From NCBI GenBank assembly GCA_022567775.1, contig JADFGH010000122.1, forward strand, positions 1 through 6,858: DNA of 6,858 nucleotides, in the 5' to 3' direction. Position numbers and translations under genes: made by a program. This DNA is from Pseudomonadota bacterium. Lineage in GTDB: Bacteria; Pseudomonadota; Gammaproteobacteria; Steroidobacterales; Woeseiaceae. Of the stretch, positions 1 to 6,232 are shown in pieces. The notes beneath the pieces are model-generated. The model saw only the letters and a list, made by a program, of their open reading frames with translations. It was not told where the DNA came from and did no database searches. How positions within the stretch are numbered: position 1 is the first letter of the stretch; each line of letters starts with the position of its first letter.

Positions 1-1065
1 TTCCGGCTGGCGCATGTCCGATTCGGCAGGGAAATCATCGAAGTGGCCACCTTCCGTGCGGCCACCGAGGGCAATGAAAAGCATGCGGATGTCGCACACG
101 ACCACGCGGGGCGAATCCTGCGCGACAATGTCTATGGCAGCATCGGCGAGGATGTCTGGCGGCGGGATTTCACCTGCAATGCCCTGTACTACAACATCGC
201 TGATTTCAGCATCTGGGACTACGTCGATGGAATGAAGGACATTGAGCGTCGACGCTTGGTGCTGATCGGCGACCCCGATAAAAGACTACGAGAGGACCCG
301 GTTCGAATGCTCAGGGCGGTGCGTTTTGCGGCTAAACTCGATTTCCAGATTGACGAGAGCGTTCGCCAGTCGATGGCGAAGCACGTGGGGCTTCTCCAGA
401 ACGTACCCGCGGCAAGACTGTTTGATGAGTTCCTGAAAATGTTCCAGGCAGGTCATGCCGAAAAAACGTTCGCGTTGTTACGCAAATTCAAACTTTTTGC
501 AGAGCTTTTTCCGGATACAGACGAAGAACTCGACCAGGACCAGAATTTTGGCAAGTTTGTGCGCGCCGCGCTCATTAGTACAGACCGGCGGGTTGCGGCT
601 GGCAACTCAGTGACGCCAATGTTTTTGCTCGGCGTGTTCCTGTGGGCGCCAGTGAAAAGACTGGCAGAGACGCTGCGCTCGAAAGAAAGAATGTCAGAGG
701 TACAATCGCTGGCGATTGCGGCCTACCAGGTGTCAGGGCAACAACAGTCACGCATTTCGCTGCCGCGACGATTTACCGCACCGATGCGTGAGATGTTGGC
801 GATGCAACCGCGATTCGACGTGCTAAAAGGAAGGCGTGCGCTCAATCTGCTCGAACACCGGCGTTTCAGGGCGGCGTATGACTTCATGATGTTGCGCGCC
901 GAGGTTGGCGAAATTGACACCGAAACCGCGGATTTCTGGACTGATGTCCAGATACAAAATTCCGATCAGCGAATGGTGAGTTTTGGCATCAACCAACCGG
1001 CAAAATCCGACAAACGCCGGCGGCGGCCACGCCGGCGGCGCAGTCGGAATTCCGCACAGACATGA
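1..1065 (+). CDS. pcnB: Poly(A) polymerase I, 5' end missing (cut by window edge)
   Basis: Adds poly(A) tails to RNA 3' ends, which marks them for degradation in the cytoplasm. The frame is open from base 1 (FRLAHVRFGREIIEVATFRA), so the GTG at 43 is an internal valine codon and not the start. The 354 visible codons cover the end of the nucleotidyltransferase head, with the RRDFTCNALYY block at about residues 54-64, then the RNA-binding neck REDPVRMLRAVRFAAKL at about 98-114, and the body. The tail is very basic (KRRRRPRRRRSR), like the arginine-rich end of E. coli PcnB. The catalytic GG...DxD part must lie to the left. The arginine-rich tail is encoded in part by a 12-bp direct repeat, ACGCCGGCGGCG, at 1014 and 1029. 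A CCA-adding enzyme is the nearest alternative, but the basic tail and the folK neighbour favour PcnB. The stop overlaps the folK start (ATGA). Confidence 0.95.
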   Translation, partial: FRLAHVRFGREIIEVATFRAATEGNEKHADVAHDHAGRILRDNVYGSIGEDVWRRDFTCNALYYNIADFSIWDYVDGMKDIERRRLVLIGDPDKRLREDPVRMLRAVRFAAKLDFQIDESVRQSMAKHVGLLQNVPAARLFDEFLKMFQAGHAEKTFALLRKFKLFAELFPDTDEELDQDQNFGKFVRAALISTDRRVAAGNSVTPMFLLGVFLWAPVKRLAETLRSKERMSEVQSLAIAAYQVSGQQQSRISLPRRFTAPMREMLAMQPRFDVLKGRRALNLLEHRRFRAAYDFMMLRAEVGEIDTETADFWTDVQIQNSDQRMVSFGINQPAKSDKRRRRPRRRRSRNSAQT

Positions 1066-1565
1066 GCGCGCCGCGCTGGTGGCCGGTCTACATAGGTATT
1101 GGCAGTAATCTCGATTCTCCGGAAAATCAGGTCAGGCAAGCCATTGCAGCGCTGGCAGATCTGCCGGGCAGCGTCCTTGTCAGTCAATCGGGACTGTATC
1201 GTTCGGCGCCTGTGGGTCCGTCCGATCAGCCTGATTTTATCAATGCGGTCGCCGCATTATTGACGCAAACGGAGGCACACGACCTTATGCAGCAGTTGCA
1301 GGACATCGAGCGCAAACAGGGGAGGCCGCGTGGCGGCGAGCGCTGGGGCCCGCGCGCGATAGATCTGGATCTGCTCGCTTATGCCGGTCAGATCATCAAT
1401 GAGGACGACCTGATGGTGCCGCATCCGGGCATTGCCGATAGAAATTTTGTATTGTTGCCCTGGCAGGAAATCGCACCGAACTATCGCGTGCCGGGACATG
1501 CAGACGTAGCTGTGTTGGCCGCAAATATTTCAGTATCGGAACCGCACATAGAACGTATTGGGTAA
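1062..1565 (+). CDS. folK: 6-hydroxymethyl-7,8-dihydropterin pyrophosphokinase (HPPK)
   Basis: Transfers pyrophosphate from ATP to 6-hydroxymethyl-7,8-dihydropterin, the step before dihydropteroate synthase in folate synthesis; cytoplasmic. The 167 residues match the usual HPPK length. Visible motifs are YIGIGSNL (10-17), the pterin-side segment PDFINAV (57-63), and the family signature RWGPRAIDLDLL (94-105), whose D101 and D103 correspond to the magnesium-binding aspartates. HPGIADRNFVLLP (121-133) follows. The ATG overlaps the pcnB stop by one base (ATGA). Because no good Shine-Dalgarno is present (only CGGAA about 15 nt upstream), translation is probably coupled to pcnB. The next gene, a deoxynucleoside kinase, lies in the same reading frame after a single TAA stop. 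The pcnB-folK order is the common gammaproteobacterial one. Confidence 0.96.
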   Translation: MSAPRWWPVYIGIGSNLDSPENQVRQAIAALADLPGSVLVSQSGLYRSAPVGPSDQPDFINAVAALLTQTEAHDLMQQLQDIERKQGRPRGGERWGPRAIDLDLLAYAGQIINEDDLMVPHPGIADRNFVLLPWQEIAPNYRVPGHADVAVLAANISVSEPHIERIG

Positions 1566-1574
1566 TCGATTAAA

Positions 1575-2252
1575 GTGGCTGTCCAGGAGCTAAAAAAAGA
1601 GAGCAACGCCCCTCGATTCATCGTTGTTGAGGGACCGATCGCTGTCGGCAAGACCAGTCTTGCGGAACGCTTTGCCGAGAGTTTCTCTGGCGAGCTGGTG
1701 CTGGAGCAGGTTGAGCAAAACCCTTTTTTGGAACAGTTCTATAAGTCACGTCGAACCGCGGCGTTACCGGCGCAGTTGTTCTTCCTGTTTCAGCGTGCCC
1801 GGCAACTGGAGGAACTTCGGCAATCCGATATGTTCGCGCCGGTGCGAATCGCGGATTTTCACATTGCGAAGGACAGGTTATTTGCCGAATTGAACCTGAG
1901 CCGCGACGAGTTGGAACTTTACGAGAAAATAGTTGACAGGCTGGATATCGAAGCGCCGCAACCAGACCTGGTTGTGTATCTGCAGGCATCGGTCGATGTA
2001 TTGATGGCGCGAATTGCGCAGCGGAGTATTGCCTATGAAAAAATGATCGATCGCGCTTACATGGAAAAACTCGCGGATGCGTACGCCCGCTATTTTCACG
2101 GCTACGATGAGACGCCGTTACTCATCGTTAATGCGTCGTCAATCGACCCGGTCAGAAATGATGCCGATTACGACGCGTTGTTCGAACAGGTCTGTCGGAT
2201 TACCGGTGGCCGGCACTTTTTCAATCCAGCTGCTACAGTCGCATTCGCCTGA
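1575..2252 (+). CDS. Deoxynucleoside kinase (dNK/dGK/dCK family)
   Basis: Phosphorylates deoxynucleosides to dNMPs with ATP in nucleotide salvage; cytoplasmic. Visible elements are the P-loop GPIAVGKTS (20-28), the sugar-side segment EQVEQNPFLEQFY (44-56), QLFFLFQRARQL (67-78) with the base-contacting glutamine region, ADFHIAKDRLFA (93-104) in the position of the family's D/E-RS-type catalytic segment, and the arginine lid RIAQRSIAYEKMIDRAYMEK (146-165). PLLIVN follows at 181-186. At 225 residues it has normal length for bacterial members. Substrate preference (dA, dG, dC or broad) cannot be read from sequence, so no symbol is given. The GTG start is the only plausible one: in-frame upstream sequence reaches the folK stop after three codons, and no ATG precedes the P-loop. 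No clear Shine-Dalgarno is visible and folK ends 9 nt upstream, so translational coupling is likely. It sits between folK and panB, where E. coli has no gene. Confidence 0.9.
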   Translation: MAVQELKKESNAPRFIVVEGPIAVGKTSLAERFAESFSGELVLEQVEQNPFLEQFYKSRRTAALPAQLFFLFQRARQLEELRQSDMFAPVRIADFHIAKDRLFAELNLSRDELELYEKIVDRLDIEAPQPDLVVYLQASVDVLMARIAQRSIAYEKMIDRAYMEKLADAYARYFHGYDETPLLIVNASSIDPVRNDADYDALFEQVCRITGGRHFFNPAATVAFA

Positions 2253-2297
2253 GCTGTGGAAGATATCTTTGATCCAGGCAACGGAACAGTGAGCTAA

Positions 2298-3128
2298 ATG
2301 TATACACAACTCGAACAGCGTGGAATGGCGGAACCGCCGGTCAATGTCGCCACTTTGCAAAAGATGAAGGCGGATGGCGAAGCGATCGCTTGTTTAACTG
2401 CCTATGACGCCAGTTTCTCGATGCTCGTCGATGCCGCCGGCACCGACCTTGTACTGGTCGGCGACTCGCTCGGTATGGTCATTCAGGGTCATGACACGAC
2501 CATACCCGTCACTGTCACCGACATCATTTATCACACGAAAAATGTTGCTCGTGGGCTCAGTCGGGCATTCCTTGTGGCAGATATGCCATTCATGAGTTAT
2601 GCCGATCCCGGGCAGGCGCTGGAAAATTCGGTGCTGTTGATGCAGGAAGGCGGCGCCATGATGATCAAGCTTGAAGGTGGCGAGGGTCAGCTCGATGTCG
2701 TCGAGCATCTTGCGAAGCATGACATTCCGGTTTGCGCACATATCGGCCTCAAACCGCAGTCCGTACACAAGATCGGTGGATTCAGGGTGCAGGGCCGGGA
2801 ACCGGAACAGGCGAAGAAAATGCTTGAGAGCGCCAAACATCTGCAGGATTGTGGCGCAGACATCGTATTGCTCGAATGTGTGCCGAACGAGGTTGGCGAG
2901 GCGATTCACGACGGCATCGATCTGCCGGTCATCGGCATTGGCGCCGGCCCGCACGTCGACGGTCAGATCCTCGTGTTGTATGACATCCTGGATATAACAC
3001 CCGGGCGAAAACCAAAGTTTGTCAGGAATTTCATGACCGGGGCGGACACGCCGCTGGAGGCAATTCGTGGCTACGTAAAAGCTGTGAAAGATCGCAGTTA
3101 TCCGGCGCCCGAGCATTGCTTTTCATGA
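2298..3128 (+). CDS. panB: 3-methyl-2-oxobutanoate hydroxymethyltransferase (ketopantoate synthase)
   Basis: Makes ketopantoate from 2-oxoisovalerate and 5,10-methylene-tetrahydrofolate, the committed step toward pantothenate and coenzyme A; cytoplasmic. The metal ligands expected for this TIM-barrel family are present: D56 in VGDSLGM, D95 in ADMPFMS and E126 in IKLEGG. The catalytic glutamate is E193 in LLECVP. HIGLKPQSV (148-156), IGIGAG (212-217) and DGQILV (221-226) are further family blocks. The length from this ATG is 276 residues, slightly above the usual ~265. An in-frame ATG at 2325 (residue 10) gives MAEPPVNVATLQKMK, closer to homologues such as Pseudomonas PanB. The upstream ATG has GTGAG 4 nt before it, while the inner one has only TGGA almost touching it, so I keep the outer start with reservation. 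The 45-nt gap after the kinase shows no terminator or obvious promoter. Confidence 0.96.
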   Translation: MYTQLEQRGMAEPPVNVATLQKMKADGEAIACLTAYDASFSMLVDAAGTDLVLVGDSLGMVIQGHDTTIPVTVTDIIYHTKNVARGLSRAFLVADMPFMSYADPGQALENSVLLMQEGGAMMIKLEGGEGQLDVVEHLAKHDIPVCAHIGLKPQSVHKIGGFRVQGREPEQAKKMLESAKHLQDCGADIVLLECVPNEVGEAIHDGIDLPVIGIGAGPHVDGQILVLYDILDITPGRKPKFVRNFMTGADTPLEAIRGYVKAVKDRSYPAPEHCFS

Positions 3129-3175
3129 TGTCATTCGTTTACTAGTTCAACTCCCGGATCGAAGGCGACGAACCT

Positions 3176-4024
3176 TTGCAGGAAATCAGCACAACAGCCG
3201 CACTGCGCGAACAATTAGGTGAGTGGCGTCATTCCGGCGATCATATTGCACTCGTGGCGACGATGGGTAATCTTCACGATGGCCACTTAAGCCTTATCAG
3301 TGTTGCTCGCAGTCATGCCGAGCGTGTTGTGGTTTCTGTGTTCGTTAATCCCACACAATTTGCGGAAGGCGAAGATTTTGAGGACTATCCACGTTCGCTG
3401 GAGCGCGACAGGCGCAGGCTCAAACGATTGCATACAGATTTGTTGTTTGTTCCGGATATAGAGACGATGTATCCGTTCGGCATCGATAACGCGACTTCGG
3501 TGACTGTGCCGGTGCTGACCGATCAACTTTGCGGCTCATTTCGGCCGGGGCACTTCGATGGCATGACTTCAGTCGTCAGCCGCTTGTTTAGCCTGGTGCA
3601 ACCGGACGTCGCGGTCTTCGGTCAAAAGGACTATCAACAGTTACTCCTTATTCGCCGCCTGACGAAAGATCTGAGTTTGCCGATCGAAATTATTTGCGGA
3701 CCCACACAACGTGAAGAGGACGGTCTGGCGCAAAGTTCGCGAAACCAGTACCTCAGCGACAAGGAACGGGCGATTGCGCCGAATCTTTTTGCAATTCTTA
3801 ATAGTATCGGGCAGGACCTGGAGTCCGGCAAAAGAAACTACGGCGAGCTCGAGGAACGTGCAGTTGCTGAATTACGCAGACTGCACTTCGAACCTGAATA
3901 CGTGAGTATTCGCCGGGCAGAGAATCTCGATGCACCGGACCGTGATAATGATGAACTGGTTGTGTTAGCTGCGGCAAGACTTGGAAAGGCGCGGTTGATC
4001 GATAACATCCTTGTTCATATATAG
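3176..4024 (+). CDS. panC: Pantothenate synthetase (pantoate-beta-alanine ligase)
   Basis: Joins pantoate and beta-alanine at the expense of ATP through a pantoyl-adenylate, the last step to pantothenate; cytoplasmic. Visible motifs are TMGNLHDGH (29-37, the HIGH-like ATP site with H34 and H37), NPTQF (59-63, with the pantoate-binding glutamine Q61), RPGHFDGM (123-130), FGQKDYQQ (148-155, with the catalytic-site lysine), DGLAQSSRNQYLS (182-194, KMSKS equivalent) and ARLIDN (272-277). At 282 residues it has the family length. The start is TTG: the frame upstream runs to a TAG at 3143 with no ATG or GTG, and GAAGG at 3161-3165 lies 10 nt before it. It follows panB after 47 nt with no terminator seen. 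panD is not the next gene, unlike in E. coli where it lies close by, so beta-alanine must be made elsewhere or by another route. Confidence 0.96.
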   Translation: MQEISTTAALREQLGEWRHSGDHIALVATMGNLHDGHLSLISVARSHAERVVVSVFVNPTQFAEGEDFEDYPRSLERDRRRLKRLHTDLLFVPDIETMYPFGIDNATSVTVPVLTDQLCGSFRPGHFDGMTSVVSRLFSLVQPDVAVFGQKDYQQLLLIRRLTKDLSLPIEIICGPTQREEDGLAQSSRNQYLSDKERAIAPNLFAILNSIGQDLESGKRNYGELEERAVAELRRLHFEPEYVSIRRAENLDAPDRDNDELVVLAAARLGKARLIDNILVHI

Positions 4025-4073
4025 TAATCGCCCAGGCGATATGCTTTCATCAGGAGCGGTTGATTAATGCTTA

Positions 4074-4119
4074 ACAAATATTGACGGGCATGATTCCAAT
4101 CATGCCCGTCAATATTTGT
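4074..4119. terminator. Probable bidirectional terminator: 22-bp perfect inverted repeat
   Basis: Arms at 4074-4095 and 4098-4119 are perfect reverse complements separated by CC. In RNA this would form about 21 base pairs closed by a UCCA tetraloop. The GC-rich core GACGGGCATGATT is flanked by AAATATT on the left and AATATTT on the right, so each strand reads as a stem followed by a T-rich stretch. It lies between the converging panC and ppk2 genes, where a shared terminator is expected. The T-rich stretch is interrupted and forms part of the stem, and the stem is longer than most intrinsic terminators, so a repeat-family origin is also possible. Confidence 0.7.
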
Positions 4120-4190
4120 CGCTCGGTGGGCCGAGCTCCTACGAACCATTTTCACAATTATGTTCGTAGGTTCCGTTCCTAAGCGGGCGA
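4118..4190. repeat. REP-like inverted pair with GTAG heads
   Basis: On the minus strand, from 4142 down to 4118, the sequence reads GTAGGAGCTCGG, a CCCA loop, then CCGAGCGAC. This is a GTAG head followed by a perfect 6-bp palindrome (GCTCGG/CCGAGC, 4121-4136), the layout of GTAG-type REP elements in Pseudomonas and Stenotrophomonas. On the plus strand a second GTAGG head begins at 4166, but its following stem is degraded (CCG at 4173-4175 with CGG at 4184-4186). The two heads lie in a 9-bp inverted repeat, CCTACGAAC (4138-4146) and GTTCGTAGG (4162-4170), with a 15-nt AT-rich spacer, so the pair can fold like a REPIN. Membership of a repeat family cannot be shown from one copy. Confidence 0.5.
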
Positions 4191-4215
4191 TGTTTAGAGG
4201 GCAGCGGCGACCGGT

Positions 4216-5088
4216 TCAGCTGCCCTTTGATTCGGTTAACTCCTCGCGAGCGGCGTCAAACGTCGCGCGGTCATCGGCTGAGGGCTGCGGATACTCCAGT
4301 CCGACACTGCCAAGCGCATCGACAATGATTTCCGCGACACAGGCGCGTGCGTAGGGCTTGCTGTCTGCCGGTATGGCGTACCAGGGCGCCCAGGGTCGTG
4401 AGGTCGCGTTCAATGCGTCTTCGTAGGCTGCCATGTAGGCATCCCAGAATCCTCTTTCGCGGACGTCCATGGCATTGAACTTCCATTGTTTTTCCGGCAC
4501 ATCGAGACGGCTCAGGAAGCGCGCCTTTTGTTCCTCCTTCGATACATGAAGCCAGAACTTCACGATCATCGTGCCGTTCCTCGCGAGGTGCTTTTCCAGC
4601 GCCTCAATGGATTCAAATCGTTCGCCCCAAATCGTGTCCAGGTTGATCGGATCGGGTAGCTTCTGTGCCCGCAGAATCTCCGGGTGAACCCTGACAACCA
4701 GCACTTCTTCGTAGTGACTGCGGTTGAATATTCCGATCCGGCCGCGTTCCGGCAGGCTACAGGAGGTTCGCCACAGGAAATCATGATCGAGGTCCCTGCT
4801 GGTCGGTTTCCTGAAACTGAAGACCTGGCAGCCGGCCGGATTGATGCCTTCCATGACTGCGCGGATCGTGCTGTCTTTGCCAGCGGCATCCATCGCCTGG
4901 AAGATCAGGAGCACAGCATGCCGATCGTCGGCGTACAGTGCTTTCTGCAGGCGGTCGAGTTTTTTCAGTGCTTTTTGCAGTCTGCGCTTGCTGCGCCATT
5001 TCCCCTTACCGGGATCTGTCGGCGCGTCTGCAACGCGAAAACTGCCGTCATAGGGGACCAGGTACTTCGACTTGGGTGCTTTGAACAT
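4216..5088 (-). CDS. ppk2: PPK2-family polyphosphate:nucleotide phosphotransferase
   Basis: Transfers phosphate between inorganic polyphosphate and nucleotides, usually to make NDP or NTP; cytoplasmic. The single-domain protein of 290 residues shows Walker A FQAMDAAGKDSTIR (63-76), Walker B IFNRSHYEEVLVVRVH (120-135), and the lid segment PEKQWKFNAMDVRERGFWDAY (198-218; W202 and K203 are family-typical). APWYAIPADSKPYAR (234-248) and EYPQP (265-269) follow. This pattern and length resemble the Meiothermus ruber class III enzyme, which phosphorylates both AMP and ADP. The class call rests on resemblance from memory and is tentative. The ATG has ACGGACGGA just upstream. It starts 14 nt after the queG stop, so the two are probably co-transcribed, and it converges on panC. 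Two-domain class II PPK2 proteins are about twice as long and are excluded. Confidence 0.93.
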   Translation of the reverse strand: MFKAPKSKYLVPYDGSFRVADAPTDPGKGKWRSKRRLQKALKKLDRLQKALYADDRHAVLLIFQAMDAAGKDSTIRAVMEGINPAGCQVFSFRKPTSRDLDHDFLWRTSCSLPERGRIGIFNRSHYEEVLVVRVHPEILRAQKLPDPINLDTIWGERFESIEALEKHLARNGTMIVKFWLHVSKEEQKARFLSRLDVPEKQWKFNAMDVRERGFWDAYMAAYEDALNATSRPWAPWYAIPADSKPYARACVAEIIVDALGSVGLEYPQPSADDRATFDAAREELTESKGS

Positions 5089-5102
5089 TTTTCCGTCCGT
5101 GT

Positions 5103-6209
5103 CTATGCAGATTTTGCTTGCGTGGTGCCGGCCGTCGTACGCGAATGTTGTTCAAGCGCCCATCGTACGTGCGCATTGACCATCGGTGAGTCACCATCCT
5201 GCCTGGCCTGCAATGCCTCCACGATTTTTTCGTTTCCCTCGGCATTTCCCAGCGCGACCGCTAGATTACGCAGCCATTGCTCGTAACCGATTCTCCTGAT
5301 CGCGCTACCTTCGGTTTTCCTGAGCCATTCTTCTTCGCTCCACGAAAACAGTTCTGTCAACTCAGGGGCATCGAGATCATGCCGTGGCGCAAAGTCCGCC
5401 TCGTCCGTCCTGACGGCAAACTTGTTCCATGGGCAGAATAACTGGCAGTCGTCACAGCCATAAACCCGATTGCCGATCAGCTTTCGGTACTCAATCGGGA
5501 TTTCACCTTTGAGTTCGATAGTCAGATAGGAAATGCAGCGCCGCGCATCAAGCTCGTAGGGACCAACAATGGCACCCGTCGGGCACACGTCGATGCAGGC
5601 GCGGCAGGTGCCGCAATGGGATATTTCGGGCGAATCCGCCGGTAATTCGATATTGGTGTAGAGCTCGCCGAGAAAAAACCACGAGCCTGCATCCCGGTTT
5701 ATCAGGTTTGTGTGTTTGCCGATCCAGCCGAGACCGGCTTTTTCCGCAAGCGGTTTCTCAAGTACCGGTGCGCTATCGACGAATACGCGATAACCGAGTG
5801 GCCCGATTTTTTCTTCGATGCGTTTGGCCAGTGCACGCAGCCGTCCCCGCAGAACTTTGTGGTAGTCGCGGCCGAGGGCATACCGTGACAGGTATGCCTT
5901 GTGTGGATGGTCGAGCAGAGCTTTGGCGCTTTCCTGGTCGCCCGTCAGGTAGTCCATGCGCGCGCTAATTACGCTCAGGGTGCCGGGCACCAGCAGGTCG
6001 GGCCGACTGCGTTTAACGCCGTGTTGCGACATGTACGACATTTCACCGTGAAATTTTTTGGCCAGCCATTCCGTGAGACGCTTTTCCGCCTGCTGCAAAT
6101 CGATATCACTGAAGCCGATCTGCTGAAATCCGAGCGCTTTTCCCCACCGGCGAATATCACTGGCAAGATTTTGCGGATCCAGGGAAAATTGTTGTGATGA
6201 TTGATTCAA
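5103..6209 (-). CDS. queG: Epoxyqueuosine reductase
   Basis: Reduces epoxyqueuosine to queuosine at the wobble base of tRNA Asp, Asn, His and Tyr, using cobalamin and two 4Fe-4S clusters; cytoplasmic. Numbered from the upstream ATG at 6245, motifs are SRYALGRDYHK (120-130), FVDSAPVLEKPLAEKAGLGW (155-174) with the presumed acid D157, CGTCRACIDVCPTGA (211-225), C237 in RRCISYLTIE, and CDDCQLFCPWN (264-274). All eight cluster cysteines are present. A C-terminal HEAT-like end follows (NAHVRWAL). I prefer the TTG at 6209 (368 residues): it has CAAGG 9 nt upstream, begins close to the E. coli start, and lies downstream of a good -10 box. The ATG at 6245 (380 residues) has AGAGG touching it with no spacing, would add 12 unmatched residues, and contains that -10 box. 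The stop (TAG) is 14 nt before ppk2. The divergent pairing with nnr is as in E. coli. Confidence 0.95.
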   Translation of the reverse strand: MNQSSQQFSLDPQNLASDIRRWGKALGFQQIGFSDIDLQQAEKRLTEWLAKKFHGEMSYMSQHGVKRSRPDLLVPGTLSVISARMDYLTGDQESAKALLDHPHKAYLSRYALGRDYHKVLRGRLRALAKRIEEKIGPLGYRVFVDSAPVLEKPLAEKAGLGWIGKHTNLINRDAGSWFFLGELYTNIELPADSPEISHCGTCRACIDVCPTGAIVGPYELDARRCISYLTIELKGEIPIEYRKLIGNRVYGCDDCQLFCPWNKFAVRTDEADFAPRHDLDAPELTELFSWSEEEWLRKTEGSAIRRIGYEQWLRNLAVALGNAEGNEKIVEALQARQDGDSPMVNAHVRWALEQHSRTTAGTTQAKSA

Positions 6210-6218
6210 AAGCAGATA

Positions 6219-6222
6219 CCTT
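6219..6222 (-). promoter_or_regulatory. Shine-Dalgarno AAGG deciding the queG TTG start
   Basis: AAGG (in TCAAGG) on the minus strand lies 9 nt before the TTG at 6209-6207. It supports that start over the ATG at 6245, whose own purine run AGAGG abuts the start codon without a spacer. Confidence 0.5.
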
Positions 6223-6232
6223 GATTTCTGCC

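Larger units (their letters stand above)
4025..4215. other. Intergenic region between converging panC and ppk2
   Basis: This 191-nt stretch shows no plausible gene. In order it holds a small hairpin just after panC (ATCGCC at 4027-4032 with GGCGAT at 4035-4040, 2-nt gap, no T-tract), the long palindrome at 4074-4119, the REP-like pair at 4118-4190, and a short unassigned tail up to the ppk2 stop. Structured DNA fills most of it. Confidence 0.8.

Noticed and set aside
43..45. GTG at 43 as the start of pcnB
   Set aside because: The frame is open to base 1, and the upstream residues FRLAHVRFGREIIE match conserved PcnB sequence, so the gene enters from the left.
1014..1040. 12-bp direct repeat ACGCCGGCGGCG in the 3' end of pcnB
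   Set aside because: It encodes the arginine-rich tail expected of PcnB and needs no other explanation; replication slippage in such tails is ordinary.
2394..3116. 240-codon open frame on the minus strand opposite panB
   Set aside because: It lies wholly inside a well-supported panB, its translation shows no recognisable motif, and it is explained by the codon bias of a GC-rich gene on the opposite strand.
4027..4040. Small hairpin ATCGCC/GGCGAT just after the panC stop, as a terminator
   Set aside because: The stem is short with a 2-nt gap and has no T-tract. The longer palindrome 34 nt further on is a better terminator candidate.
4684..5286. 200-codon plus-strand open frame across the ppk2/queG junction
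   Set aside because: It spans two strongly supported minus-strand genes and their boundary, with no ribosome site and no family resemblance.
6201..6226. TTGATT at 6201 and 6221 as -35 boxes for the nnr TATAAT
   Set aside because: The spacings of 28 and 8 bp do not fit a sigma-70 promoter.
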